Shown piece by piece: positions 1 to 8,756 of a stretch of 64,000 nucleotides of DNA; positions within the stretch are counted from its first letter, which is position 1, and the number at the start of each line of letters is the position of its first letter. The notes under the pieces are model-generated. The model worked only from the letters and a program-made list of their open reading frames with translations, did no database searches and was not told the DNA's origin. The translations under genes were made by a program, and so were the position numbers. The stretch is from Sphingoaurantiacus capsulatus (lineage in GTDB: Bacteria; Pseudomonadota; Alphaproteobacteria; Sphingomonadales; Sphingomonadaceae), in contig NZ_JBHRXV010000009.1 of the NCBI RefSeq assembly GCF_042648405.1, positions 62,001-126,000 on the forward strand. Direction: 5' to 3'.

Positions 1-762
1 TCGCTCTACACGCCAACGCTCGAGGGAAGTTGGGTCGGCCTCGCCAACTATCGCCAGCTGCTGGACGGCGGGCAATTCTGGTCTGCGCTCGCGACGACCG
101 CGATCTGGACCATCGGCACCTTGACGCTGCAGATCCTGCTCGGACTGGCGATGGCGCTGCTGCTGCATCAGAACATCCTGTTCCGGTCGCTCGCCCGCAG
201 CCTCGTGCTCTTTCCCTATTTCCTGTCGACGGTCGTCGCCGTGCTCGTCTGGCGTTGGCTGTTCAACGATCTGTACGGAATCCTGAACCACCTGCTCCTG
301 TCCGCCGGCGTCATCGACGCGCCGGTCAACTGGCTCGGCAGCATGCCCAATGCGATGCTCAGCATCATCGTTGTCGGCGCGTGGAAGTTCTTTCCCTTCG
401 TGGTGATCGCCATCCTCGCCCGGCTGCAGACCATTCCGGAAGCGCTCTACGAGGCCGCCAAGATCGATGGCGCCGGGCCGGTCAGCCGCTTCTTCGACGT
501 GACGCTGCCGCAACTCCGCGACGTGCTGGCGATCGTCATCCTGTTGCGCACGATCTGGGACTTCAAGGAGTTTGACCTGATCTATCTGATGACCGGCGGC
601 GGGCCGGTGAACGGCACGCGCACCCTGCCGCTTGTCGTTTATCAGGAAGCGTTCGGGCTGAACCAGATGGGCATGGCGGCGGCCTATGCCGTCGCGATGA
701 TGATCGTGATGCTGATCTTCATGCTCGCCTATCTGGCGCGCGCGCGGGGTAAGGCGGCATGA
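1..762 (+). CDS. ABC sugar-type permease, MalF/UgpA class (5' end outside window)
   Basis: The reading frame is open from the first base, so the start lies upstream; the visible part is 253 residues. It is an inner-membrane permease of a carbohydrate-type (CUT1) ABC importer. Several hydrophobic segments are visible, and the EAA loop that docks the ATPase reads YEAAKIDGAGPVSRFFDV near residue 150 of the visible part, followed by a conserved LPQL. It overlaps the second permease by four bases (ATGA), and the ATPase follows, so this is one operon. The substrate-binding protein is not in the window and is probably upstream. The substrate cannot be read from the permease; the downstream lyase, decarboxylase and SDR genes hint at a polyol, sugar acid or amino-sugar-like compound. 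This last point is inference. Confidence 0.93.
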   Translation, partial: SLYTPTLEGSWVGLANYRQLLDGGQFWSALATTAIWTIGTLTLQILLGLAMALLLHQNILFRSLARSLVLFPYFLSTVVAVLVWRWLFNDLYGILNHLLLSAGVIDAPVNWLGSMPNAMLSIIVVGAWKFFPFVVIAILARLQTIPEALYEAAKIDGAGPVSRFFDVTLPQLRDVLAIVILLRTIWDFKEFDLIYLMTGGGPVNGTRTLPLVVYQEAFGLNQMGMAAAYAVAMMIVMLIFMLAYLARARGKAA

Positions 763-1595
763 GCGCCGATCGCAAGCGCATCTCGCTGGGCGCCAGCCTC
801 GTCACCTGGCCGCTCGTCCTCGTCATCGCGTTCCCGCTGCTGTGGATGCTGGTGACGTCGGTCAAGCCGCAGACCGAATTGTTCGCGACGCCGCCGAGCC
901 TGATCCCCGAAGCGATCACCTTCGAGCATTACCGGCGGCTGCTCGAGGACACGCCCTTCCCGCAATATTTCGCGAACTCGGTGATCATCGCGATCTCGAC
1001 GACCATCCTCGTCGTCGGGGTGAGCGTCCTCGGCGCCTACAGCCTCGTGCGCTTCAGCTATCGCGGCCGCGAGACGCTCGCGAGCCTCGTGCTGTTCACC
1101 TACCTGCTGCCGTCGGTGGTGCTCATCTCGCCGCTCTATCTGATGCTCGTGAACATCGGCCTGGCGAACACGCTGCCGAGCCTCGTCATCGCCTACACGA
1201 CCTTCTCGCTGCCCTACGCGCTTTGGCTGCTACGATCCTTCATGGCCGGCATTCCGGAGGATCTGGAATCGGCGGCGATGGTGGATGGCGCGAGCCGGCT
1301 CGGCGCCTTCGTCGACGTCGTGCTGCCGCAGGCGCTGCCGGGCATCATCTCGACGGCGCTGTTCACCTTCATCCTCGCCTGGAACGAGTATCTCTATGCG
1401 CTCGTGCTGGTGAACTCGGACGAGGCGCGCCCGCTTACCACCGGCGTGATGAACATGCTGATCTCGGCCTTCAACATCGAATGGTCGCTGCTGATGGCAG
1501 CCTCGGTGATGATGAGCGTGCCCCTCATCGTCATCTTCGCCTTCCTCCAGAAATATCTCACCAGCGGCTTTGGCGCCGGCGGCGTGAAAGGCTGA
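759..1595 (+). CDS. ABC sugar-type permease, MalG/UgpE class
   Basis: This 278-residue second permease of the CUT1-type importer starts in a four-base overlap with the first. It has the usual length and about six hydrophobic segments. The EAA loop reads LESAAMVDGASRLGAFVDV around residues 167-185, followed by LPQALPGI. It should pair with the upstream permease to form the membrane channel, with two copies of the ATPase encoded two bases further on. It ends in the small polar tail typical of MalG-type proteins. Nothing is missing. The family assignment is firm and the substrate is unknown. Confidence 0.93.
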   Translation: MSADRKRISLGASLVTWPLVLVIAFPLLWMLVTSVKPQTELFATPPSLIPEAITFEHYRRLLEDTPFPQYFANSVIIAISTTILVVGVSVLGAYSLVRFSYRGRETLASLVLFTYLLPSVVLISPLYLMLVNIGLANTLPSLVIAYTTFSLPYALWLLRSFMAGIPEDLESAAMVDGASRLGAFVDVVLPQALPGIISTALFTFILAWNEYLYALVLVNSDEARPLTTGVMNMLISAFNIEWSLLMAASVMMSVPLIVIFAFLQKYLTSGFGAGGVKG

Positions 1596-1597
1596 AC

Positions 1598-2698
1598 ATG
1601 GTACAGGTGATCTTCGACAAGGTCCGCAAGGCCTTCGGCGAAACCGTCGCGGTCCCCGGCCTCGACCTCACCATCGAATCCGGCGAGTTCGTATCGCTGC
1701 TCGGCCCATCCGGCTGCGGCAAGACCACGACGCTGCGCATGCTGGCCGGCCTCGAACAGCCGACCAGCGGCAGCATCCGCATCGGCGACCGCGATGTCGT
1801 CGATCTGGCGCCGGGCGCCCGCGACATTGCCATGGTCTTTCAGTCCTACGCGCTCTATCCGCACATGACGGTGGCGGATAACATCCGCTACCCGCTTAAG
1901 AAGCGCGGCGTCGGCAAGGCGGATCAGGCGGCGAAACTCGCGCAGGTCGCCGAGCTGCTGCAGCTGGAGCCGTTGCTCGGGCGCAAGCCGAAGCAGCTAT
2001 CGGGCGGCCAGCAGCAGCGGGTCGCGCTGGGCCGCGCACTCGTCCGCGACCCCAGCGTGTTCCTGCTCGACGAACCCCTGTCGAACCTCGACGCCAAGCT
2101 GCGCGCGCACATGCGCGCCGAGCTGATCGAGCTGCACCGCCGGCTGGGCAAGACGATGGTCTACGTCACCCACGACCAGCTCGAAGCCATGACGATGTCG
2201 ACGCGGATCGCGGTCATGAAGGACGGGGTCCTTCAGCAGTTCGCGCCGCCGTCCGAAATCTACAATCGGCCCGCCAACAGCTTCGTCGCCGGCTTCATCG
2301 GCACGCCGTCGATGACCTTGGTCGACGGCATTCTCGCCGGCGAAGGCGCGGGTGCCTCGCTGCGGCTCGGTCAACTGACGATCGACCTTCCGCTGCCGCC
2401 CACCATGGCGCCGCGCGCGGTGACCGCCGGCATCCGCCCCGAAGACGTGCTGATCGGCACCGGCCCCTGGCAGGCGCGCGTGCGCGTGGTCGAGCCGACC
2501 GGTTACGAGACGATCGTTATCCTCGACGCCGGCGACGTGTCGCTCACCGCCCGCCTCGTCGGCGAGGCACGCGTTCAGATCGGCGAACAGGTCGCCTTCG
2601 ACCTCAAACGCGAGAATCTCCACCTCTTCGACCAGGCCGACGGCCGCCGGCTGGAAATCGCCCGCGCGCCATCGGCTGTCGGCAACACCCAAGCCTGA
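1598..2698 (+). CDS. ABC importer ATPase, MalK/UgpC class
   Basis: This 366-residue protein starts at the ATG right after the permease stop. The open frame extends further upstream, but that part runs antiparallel to the permease's own codon pattern and carries no domain. It has Walker A GPSGCGKTT near residue 36, the signature LSGGQQQR near 133, Walker B VFLLDEP near 153, a D-loop SNLDAKL and the switch histidine in YVTHDQ. After the nucleotide-binding domain comes a C-terminal beta-rich TOBE-like region (about 240-366), typical of MalK-type ATPases that energise sugar, glycerol-3-phosphate or polyol uptake and can receive regulatory input. It closes the importer part of the operon; the DapA-like gene follows after 12 bases. 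Confidence 0.94.
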   Translation: MVQVIFDKVRKAFGETVAVPGLDLTIESGEFVSLLGPSGCGKTTTLRMLAGLEQPTSGSIRIGDRDVVDLAPGARDIAMVFQSYALYPHMTVADNIRYPLKKRGVGKADQAAKLAQVAELLQLEPLLGRKPKQLSGGQQQRVALGRALVRDPSVFLLDEPLSNLDAKLRAHMRAELIELHRRLGKTMVYVTHDQLEAMTMSTRIAVMKDGVLQQFAPPSEIYNRPANSFVAGFIGTPSMTLVDGILAGEGAGASLRLGQLTIDLPLPPTMAPRAVTAGIRPEDVLIGTGPWQARVRVVEPTGYETIVILDAGDVSLTARLVGEARVQIGEQVAFDLKRENLHLFDQADGRRLEIARAPSAVGNTQA

Positions 2699-2710
2699 AA
2701 GTCGCGAACG

Positions 2711-3616
2711 ATGGATCGAAACAGTGTCGACTGGCAGGGGCCGATGCCCGCTGTCACCACGCCCTTCCACGATGACGGGCGCATCGACGAAGCGGGGTTT
2801 GCCGCCAATCTCGACCGGCTGATCGACGCGGGCGCCACCGGCATCGTCGTCGGCGGCTGCACCGGCGAATTCTGGGCGCTGACGCATGAGGAGCGCAAGC
2901 GCCTGTACGAGGTGGCGCGCGATGCGATTGCCGGCCGCGTCACGCTCATCGTCGGCACCGGCGCCGTCACCGTCGACGAGACCGTCACCCTGACCCGCCA
3001 CGCGGAGGCGAGCGGCTGCGACGGTGCGCTGATCCTGCCGCCTTATTTCGTGAAGCTGGCCGATGAGGAAATCTTCGCGCACTTCGCGGACGTCACCGCG
3101 CAGGTCGGCCTGCCGGTCCTCCTGTACAATATTCCGGGCAACGCGGTGAACGCGCTCAGCCCGGCGCTCGTGGCGCGGCTGGCCGATCTCGATCCGGTCG
3201 TCGCCGTCAAGGAAAGCTCGGGCGACTGGAACAACTATTACGCGACGCACCTCGCGGTGCATGAGCGCCTCCGCGTGTTCTGCGGGCCGTCGTCGGTGTT
3301 CGGCGTGCCGGCGGTCCAGCTGGGTGCCGACGGCACCATCGACTGCTTCCCCAACGTCTGGCCGCGCGGCGGACTCGATCTCTACTTCGCGGCGCAGCGC
3401 GGCGAGAACGCCGCGGCCGCCGAGTTGCAGGCGACGGGGCGCAAGCTGACCGACCTTTTCACGAGCGAGGGCCGCACCCTCTACCCGGCGACCAAAGCCG
3501 CGATGGACATGATGGGCTTCCCCGGCGGCGGTACGCCGCGGCGTCCGCTGCGGCGCCTGACGGGCGCGCCGCTCGATGGCCTGAAGTCGGGCCTGGAATC
3601 ACTCGGGCTGCTGTGA
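2711..3616 (+). CDS. DapA-like class I aldolase/dehydratase (dihydrodipicolinate synthase family)
   Basis: This 301-residue TIM-barrel protein belongs to the N-acetylneuraminate lyase/DHDPS superfamily. The Schiff-base lysine is in VAVKESSGD (about residue 165) and the catalytic tyrosine in LYNIPG (about 139). The GTTGE loop of DHDPS reads GCTGE. The arginine that follows the tyrosine in true DapA (YNVPSRT) is replaced by an asparagine/alanine stretch, so it should not bind aspartate semialdehyde like a biosynthetic DapA. Its place in an importer operon points to a catabolic retro-aldol cleavage or dehydration of a 2-oxo acid. The four-enzyme set that follows suggests a short dedicated pathway. 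The superfamily is certain; the reaction is not. Confidence 0.85.
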   Translation: MDRNSVDWQGPMPAVTTPFHDDGRIDEAGFAANLDRLIDAGATGIVVGGCTGEFWALTHEERKRLYEVARDAIAGRVTLIVGTGAVTVDETVTLTRHAEASGCDGALILPPYFVKLADEEIFAHFADVTAQVGLPVLLYNIPGNAVNALSPALVARLADLDPVVAVKESSGDWNNYYATHLAVHERLRVFCGPSSVFGVPAVQLGADGTIDCFPNVWPRGGLDLYFAAQRGENAAAAELQATGRKLTDLFTSEGRTLYPATKAAMDMMGFPGGGTPRRPLRRLTGAPLDGLKSGLESLGLL

Positions 3617-3650
3617 CGGCCCGCGACACGAACAGAATGGGAGACGAGCG

Positions 3651-5087
3651 ATGAACCACCAGAGCCGCATCGAGAAGCGGGCCCCCGAACTCAAGCCGGT
3701 CGACTACCAGCTGAGCTTCGGCGAGTTCATCGGCGTTGGCCCCAACGGAAACCTGTGGGTCGACGGCTGCGATGTCGCCGACCTGGCCAACCGCTTCGGC
3801 ACGCCGCTCTACATCATCTCGGAAAACCAGCTGCGCCATAACTATCGCGCCTTCCGCGACGCGTTCCGCGCTGAATATCCCGATGTCGAGATCCTGTTCG
3901 CCAACAAGTCGAACAACGGCCTCGCCATCCGCCACATCATGAATACCGAAGGCGCCGGCGGCGACTGCTTCGGCGCGCAGGAAATGTACATGGCGCTGCT
4001 CGCCGGCACCAACCCCAGGACGCTCGTCCTCAACGGCTCGAACAAGCAGGAAGACGAGCTGGAGATGGCGATCGCCAACGGCATCTGCGTCAACATCGAC
4101 GCGATGGACGAGCTCGACCGCATCGACGAGATCGCCGCCCGCCTGGGCGTCGTGGCCGATATCGGCATCCGCCTGAAGCTCGACCTCGAGCCGCTGCGCG
4201 AGCGTACCGGCGTCGCCATGCACGGCCCCGGCACGCTGAAGCAGCAGAGCGATTCCACCAAATGGGGCATGACGCGCGAGCAAACCGCCGAGATCGTGAA
4301 GCGCGCGATCGACATGCCGAACGTGCAGCTGAGGGAAACGCATTTCCACCTCTCGCGCATGTCGAACGATCCGGCCGACTTCGCCGTGATGGCGCGCGAG
4401 ATGATCACCTGGTCGGGCTATCTGCGCGACCAGACCGGGTGGACGCCGCCCTGCATCGACATCGGCGGCGGCTGGACCTTCGGCAAATGGTACGGCACCG
4501 GCCCCAACAGCCAGCTCGACGACAAGAATGCGCCGACCGCCGAGGATTATGCGCGGCTGTGCTGCGCGGCGATCAAGGAGGAGGCGGAACGCCTCGGCCT
4601 GCCGCTGCCCAAGCTGCGCCTCGAGCCGGGACGCGCACTCTCCGGCCCGGCCGGCGTTGCGATCGGCCGCGTCGGCGCGGTCAAGACGGGCGCGACCCGC
4701 AAGTGGGTCAACCTCGACATTTCGACCAACCACCTGTCGTGGGCGGCGGTTCTCGACTGGTATTACCATGCCGTCCCGGTGGTGGACGCGCGCGCCGAGG
4801 GTACGGAAACCGTCGATCTGGTGGGGTCGCTCTGCAACTCCGACGAGGTCGGCCCGCATCGCAAGATGCCCGCGCTCGAACGCGGCGATCTCGTCGCCTT
4901 CCTCGACACCGGCGGCTACACGGAATCGTCGGCGGCGCGCTACAACGCGCAGCTGCTGCCGGCGACGGTGCTCGTCACCGGCGCGCGCGCCGAGGTCACG
5001 ACCGAACGCGAGCAGATGAAGGACGTCGCCGGCCGCTTCCGCGTGCCGGCGCACCTGCTCGCCGCCTCGTTCGCGCCGGCGGAATAA
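3651..5087 (+). CDS. Type III-fold PLP-dependent decarboxylase (DapDC/ODC superfamily, catabolic context)
   Basis: This 478-residue alanine-racemase-fold decarboxylase homologue has the PLP lysine in ILFANKSNN (about residue 85), the HFHLS strand, the phosphate-binding DIGGGW glycine loop and EPGRAL. The dimer-interface catalytic cysteine is in SLCNSDEVGP, where true diaminopimelate decarboxylases have CESSD/CESGD. The C-terminal GGYTESSAARYN matches the GAY...YN motif. A separate, canonical lysA lies at 40899-42161, so this one is unlikely to be biosynthetic. It is longer than LysA by about 60 residues. A good ribosome site (GGGAGACGAGCG) precedes the ATG. Substrates of its relatives include diaminopimelate, ornithine, arginine and carboxynorspermidine; which, if any, applies here is open. 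Confidence 0.82.
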   Translation: MNHQSRIEKRAPELKPVDYQLSFGEFIGVGPNGNLWVDGCDVADLANRFGTPLYIISENQLRHNYRAFRDAFRAEYPDVEILFANKSNNGLAIRHIMNTEGAGGDCFGAQEMYMALLAGTNPRTLVLNGSNKQEDELEMAIANGICVNIDAMDELDRIDEIAARLGVVADIGIRLKLDLEPLRERTGVAMHGPGTLKQQSDSTKWGMTREQTAEIVKRAIDMPNVQLRETHFHLSRMSNDPADFAVMAREMITWSGYLRDQTGWTPPCIDIGGGWTFGKWYGTGPNSQLDDKNAPTAEDYARLCCAAIKEEAERLGLPLPKLRLEPGRALSGPAGVAIGRVGAVKTGATRKWVNLDISTNHLSWAAVLDWYYHAVPVVDARAEGTETVDLVGSLCNSDEVGPHRKMPALERGDLVAFLDTGGYTESSAARYNAQLLPATVLVTGARAEVTTEREQMKDVAGRFRVPAHLLAASFAPAE

Positions 5088-5092
5088 CCGGC

Positions 5093-5875
5093 ATGGACTT
5101 TGGCATTGCCGGTCGCCGCGCCCTGATCTGTGGCGGCAGCAAGGGGCTCGGCTTCGCTGCCGCCCGTTCGCTGGCACGCGAAGGCGTCGATCTCACGCTC
5201 GTCGCGCGAACCGCCGAGGCGCTCGACGAAGCGGCGCATCGTCTCGTCGAGGAAACGGGCGTCGCGGTATCGACGGTGGCGGCGGACCTGACATCCCCCG
5301 CCGCGCGCGACATCGTCCTAGCCGCCTGCCCCGCGCCCGATATCCTCGTCTGCAATCCCGGCGTTCGCCAGACGCCGGACGACTTCCGCACGATGTCGCG
5401 CTCCGACTGGGACTTCTGGATGGAGGCGCACTTCTACGCGCCGCTCGACCTCATCCGCGCAGTGGTGCCGGGCATGTGCGACCGGCGCTTCGGCCGCGTC
5501 GTCAACATCTCGGTCAGCAACATCAAGTTCCCGCAGGTCAACTTCGCGCACAGCCATTCGGCCCGCGTCGGGTTGGCGGGCGCGATCGCCTCGATGGTGC
5601 GTGAGCTGGTGCCGCACAATGTCGTCATCAACAGCGTGCTGCCCGGCTTCTTCGATACCGACGCGCTGCGGACGAACCTCCACAGCCATGCCGCGCGCGG
5701 CAACACCACCTACGAAGCGATCGTCGAAGACCGGCTGACCATGACGCCGGCACGCCGCTTCGCCGATCCGGCCGAGTGCGGCGACCTCATCGCCTTTCTT
5801 TGCAGCGCGCAGAACGGGTATATGACCGGCCAGAACATCGTGAACGACGGCGGCGTCTACCAGGGGCTGTTCTAG
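5093..5875 (+). CDS. Short-chain dehydrogenase/reductase with a non-canonical active site
   Basis: This is a 260-residue classical-length SDR; the ATG lies five bases after the previous stop. The N-terminal Rossmann motif is GGSKGLG and the NNAG strand reads CNPG. The usual Y-x-x-x-K catalytic pair is not there: the aligned segment is AHSHSARVGLAG, giving Ser and Arg in place of Tyr and Lys, preceded by a serine-rich ISVSN strand. From memory, a large FabG-like subfamily has SNxxR at this place, so this is a subfamily trait rather than decay. The C-terminus keeps the NDGG loop. It could reduce or oxidise an intermediate of the DapA-like/decarboxylase pathway, or have a non-redox role. It is translationally close to its neighbours. 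Confidence 0.8.
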   Translation: MDFGIAGRRALICGGSKGLGFAAARSLAREGVDLTLVARTAEALDEAAHRLVEETGVAVSTVAADLTSPAARDIVLAACPAPDILVCNPGVRQTPDDFRTMSRSDWDFWMEAHFYAPLDLIRAVVPGMCDRRFGRVVNISVSNIKFPQVNFAHSHSARVGLAGAIASMVRELVPHNVVINSVLPGFFDTDALRTNLHSHAARGNTTYEAIVEDRLTMTPARRFADPAECGDLIAFLCSAQNGYMTGQNIVNDGGVYQGLF

Positions 5876-5878
5876 GCC

Positions 5879-6616
5879 ATGGCCGACGACGCGCCCTCCC
5901 GCCTGCTCGCCCCCGGCGGGCGTGTCGTGATGATCTCGGGCGCGTCGCGGGGTATCGGCCTCGCGATCGCGCGCCGTCTCGCCGGCGAGGGTTATCGCCT
6001 GTCGCTGGGCGTTCGCGACCCCGCGGCCTTCGACCTTAGCGGCTTCGACGCCGCCGCGACGCTGGTGGCGCGCTTCGACGCGGCAGAGCCCGAGACCGCG
6101 TCCGCGTGGGTCGCGGCCACGGCCGAGCGCTTCGGCCGCATCGATGGTCTGATCAATAACGCCGGCATCCTTCGCCAGCTCGATTTCGAGACCGGCGACG
6201 AGTCGGTGCTCGACGAGGTGTGGGCGATCAACGTGAAGGCGCCCTTCCGGCTCATCCGCCACGCGCTTCCGCATCTGTCGGCCGCGGGAAACGGGCGCAT
6301 CATCAATATCGCCTCCACCGACGGGAAGCGGTACCGGCCCGGCGTTTCGATCGCCTACACCATGTCGAAGCATGCGGTGGTGGCGCTGACGCAGGCCGCC
6401 AAATTCGCGGGCTGGGACCAAGGCGTGCGCGCCACCGCACTCTGCCCCGGCGCCGTCGATACCGATCTCATCGCTTCCATTCCAGGCGTGACGCCGCGTG
6501 CCGACCGTATCGCGCCGGAGACGCTCGCCGAGACGGTCTCCTTCCTGCTCTGCCTGCCGAACAGTTCGTCGGTTGCAGAGCTCGTCATGAATACGCGGCT
6601 GGAGCCGTCGATCTAG
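5879..6616 (+). CDS. Short-chain dehydrogenase/reductase
   Basis: This is a 245-residue canonical SDR with Rossmann motif SGASRGIG (about residues 20-27), the NNAGIL strand, catalytic serine in IASTD, and the YTMSK pair (Tyr and Lys spaced by three) before HAVVAL. It starts four bases after the preceding SDR, so the two SDRs are probably co-translated and may act in sequence or on related substrates. The C-terminal NDGG loop of FabG types is absent; the protein ends MNTRLEPSI. It is the last enzyme gene of the first operon; a TBDR begins 33 bases later and may be in the same transcript. Function is called at superfamily level only. Confidence 0.85.
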   Translation: MADDAPSRLLAPGGRVVMISGASRGIGLAIARRLAGEGYRLSLGVRDPAAFDLSGFDAAATLVARFDAAEPETASAWVAATAERFGRIDGLINNAGILRQLDFETGDESVLDEVWAINVKAPFRLIRHALPHLSAAGNGRIINIASTDGKRYRPGVSIAYTMSKHAVVALTQAAKFAGWDQGVRATALCPGAVDTDLIASIPGVTPRADRIAPETLAETVSFLLCLPNSSSVAELVMNTRLEPSI

Positions 6617-6649
6617 CGTCCCGCCTCCCCAGTATTTGGAGCTTTCTGC

Positions 6650-8683
6650 ATGTCTTTCAGCCAAGCGTCGGAGCGCCGGAAAGCTAAAGCGAAAGCGCCG
6701 AACTTCGCGCGCATGAACGCACCGTATCTTTCCGCGCTGGCGCTTGCGCTCGCGAACGTGCCCGTGGCGGCGGAAGAGCTCGGCGAAGAAGCGGAGCAGT
6801 ACGCCGACATCGTCGTGACCGCACGCATTACCGATGACCGGGTCGTGCCGCCGCAGGTGGAGCTGACCAGCGAAGCGCTGCTGGCGGCGCAGCCGATCAG
6901 CATCGCCGACGCCCTGCGCAGCTTGCCGGGCGTATCGGTGAAAACCAACTCGCGCGGCGAGACCATCGCGCGCATCAGGGGCGCCGAAGAACGGCAGACC
7001 GCCGTATTCTTCGAAGGCTCGCCGTTCAGCGTTCCGTGGGATGGGCGCATGGATCTCGCGATCCTGCCGGCCGCCCTCATCGGCCATGCCGTTGTCAGCA
7101 AGGGCGCCGCGCCCATCGAATATGGCGCGAACGCGGTCGCCGGCGTCGTCGACCTGCAGGCGCGCTCGGGTGCCGGCGGCGAGAACGGCATCACCGGCCT
7201 CGCCGAGGTCGGCAGCCTCGGCCACGTCAACACGTCCGCGGTTGCCACCGCCGGCAATGACCGGTTCGACCTGACGCTCGCCGGCAGCTACTTCACCCGC
7301 GACGCGCAGCCGGTCGCCGAGCTCGATGCGCTGCCATTCAGCCAGGCGGACAGCAAGCGGCGCACGAACACCGATCTTCGGAGCTTCAGCCTGTTCGCCG
7401 CCGCCGGCGGGCGGGCGGGCCCCGTGGAGGCCCGCGTCAGCATTCTTCACAACGACAGCGCGCGGGGAATCGCCCCGGAGTCCGATCGCGATCCGGCAGT
7501 GTTCGCGCCGCGCTACTGGCGTTATCCGAAGATCGCTCTGACGCAGCTCAACGCGAACCTCGAAGCCGACCTCGCCGACGGCGTCACGCTGAACGGCGCG
7601 TTCTTCCGGCAGTGGTTCGACCAGGTCATCGATGCCTATCGCACCGCGTCCTACACGGCGTTGCGCAGCCGCCAGCAGGATGACGACAACACGCACGGGG
7701 GGCGGCTGACCCTTGCGTTCCCGGCCGGCCCGCTGACCGTGCGCACCACCGGATCGCTGCAGACCGCGAACCACCGTCAGATCGACACCGCCTTCCCCGG
7801 GACAGCGGGGCCGCGCCTCGAATATGAGCAGCGGCTGGCGAGCGTGGGCAGCGAGGTCGACATCCCGCTGGCGGCGACGACAAGGATGACCGTCGGCGCG
7901 GCCTATGATCACGCCAAGACGCCGTTGACGGGCGACAAGCCTGCCCAGCCGTCGCAGGACGCGCTGGCCTTCTCCGCCTCGCTGCGTCACGAGCTGGGCG
8001 AAGATCTGGACCTGACGCTTTCCGCCGGCCGGCGGACGCGCTTTGCTTCGGCGCGCGAGCTGTTCGGCGAAGCACTCGGCCGCTTCCTCATCAATCCGGA
8101 TCTGAAGCCGGAGCGGGCGTCGATGATCGATGCCGAACTCGCCTGGACTCCGGCCGACCTGCAGGTGCGGCTCAACCCCTTCTACATCCGCGGCGAGGAT
8201 ACGATCGGCCAGCGCAACGTCGGCTCGCGGCGACAGCGCTATAATCTAGGCGGGACGACCGTTTTGGGGATCGACGGCAGCCTTAGCGACCGTCTGGCCG
8301 ACCGGCTCTGGCTGGAGCTTGCCGGGAGCCTGCTGAAGGCGCAGGCTGGCAGCGGTGACGCGCTGTTCCGGCGCCTTCCGCAGCGGCCCAGCCACACGCT
8401 GAGCGGCGCACTCGACTACCGCGTGCCCGAGCGCTTCGACCTGAGAGCCGAGGTTCTGCGTACCGGTGGCGCGGTCGACCTGGCGCCGGACAACCGCAAG
8501 GCGCGGCTGCCGGCCTCCACCGAGTTCAATCTGAGGGGCAGTATCGCGCTGCTTCGTCTGCCGACGGGCGGCATGCTGTCGTTCACCGCAGCTATCGACA
8601 ATTTGACCGACGAGCTGGTGCTGCCGCAACTCGGCCTGCCGGCGTCGGGCCGTACCATTCGCGTCGGGTTTCGCGTCGAATAA
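6650..8683 (+). CDS. TonB-dependent outer membrane receptor (small)
   Basis: This 677-residue TBDR would be an outer membrane gated porin for an iron complex or organic nutrient. GGAG eight bases ahead supports the first ATG; a second ATG at 6713 would give a shorter signal peptide (MNAPYLSALALALANVPVAA). After cleavage comes a TonB-box-like ADIVVTA, then the plug domain (IADALRSLPGVSV, RIRGAEERQTAVFFEG, GANAVAGVVDLQA) and a beta-barrel ending in the C-terminal aromatic pattern TIRVGFRVE. At under 700 residues it is short next to the other three receptors here. Its position just after the importer and enzyme operon suggests that it brings the same substrate across the outer membrane, which is an inference from context. 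Confidence 0.9.
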   Translation: MSFSQASERRKAKAKAPNFARMNAPYLSALALALANVPVAAEELGEEAEQYADIVVTARITDDRVVPPQVELTSEALLAAQPISIADALRSLPGVSVKTNSRGETIARIRGAEERQTAVFFEGSPFSVPWDGRMDLAILPAALIGHAVVSKGAAPIEYGANAVAGVVDLQARSGAGGENGITGLAEVGSLGHVNTSAVATAGNDRFDLTLAGSYFTRDAQPVAELDALPFSQADSKRRTNTDLRSFSLFAAAGGRAGPVEARVSILHNDSARGIAPESDRDPAVFAPRYWRYPKIALTQLNANLEADLADGVTLNGAFFRQWFDQVIDAYRTASYTALRSRQQDDDNTHGGRLTLAFPAGPLTVRTTGSLQTANHRQIDTAFPGTAGPRLEYEQRLASVGSEVDIPLAATTRMTVGAAYDHAKTPLTGDKPAQPSQDALAFSASLRHELGEDLDLTLSAGRRTRFASARELFGEALGRFLINPDLKPERASMIDAELAWTPADLQVRLNPFYIRGEDTIGQRNVGSRRQRYNLGGTTVLGIDGSLSDRLADRLWLELAGSLLKAQAGSGDALFRRLPQRPSHTLSGALDYRVPERFDLRAEVLRTGGAVDLAPDNRKARLPASTEFNLRGSIALLRLPTGGMLSFTAAIDNLTDELVLPQLGLPASGRTIRVGFRVE

Positions 8684-8735
8684 CGCGGTCGGCACGAGCA
8701 GCACGGCGCCGCTGCTGGCGCAACCGACCAGCCAA

Positions 8736-8754
8736 AACGAATAGCTGATTCGTT
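8736..8754. repeat. Perfect 7-bp inverted repeat
   Basis: The sequence AACGAAT-AGCTG-ATTCGTT is a perfect dyad with a five-base spacer, just downstream of the small TBDR stop. It may be a protein-binding site or part of a terminator structure together with the adjacent repeat. No T-run follows. Confidence 0.6.
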
Positions 8755-8756
8755 GA

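Noticed and set aside
2711..3616. Biosynthetic dapA
   Set aside because: The substrate-carboxylate Arg after YNxP is missing and the gene is in an importer operon, so it is called only as a DapA-like lyase.
3651..5087. Second lysA
   Set aside because: The CESSD motif is changed to CNSDE and the protein is about 60 residues longer; a canonical lysA is at 40899-42161.
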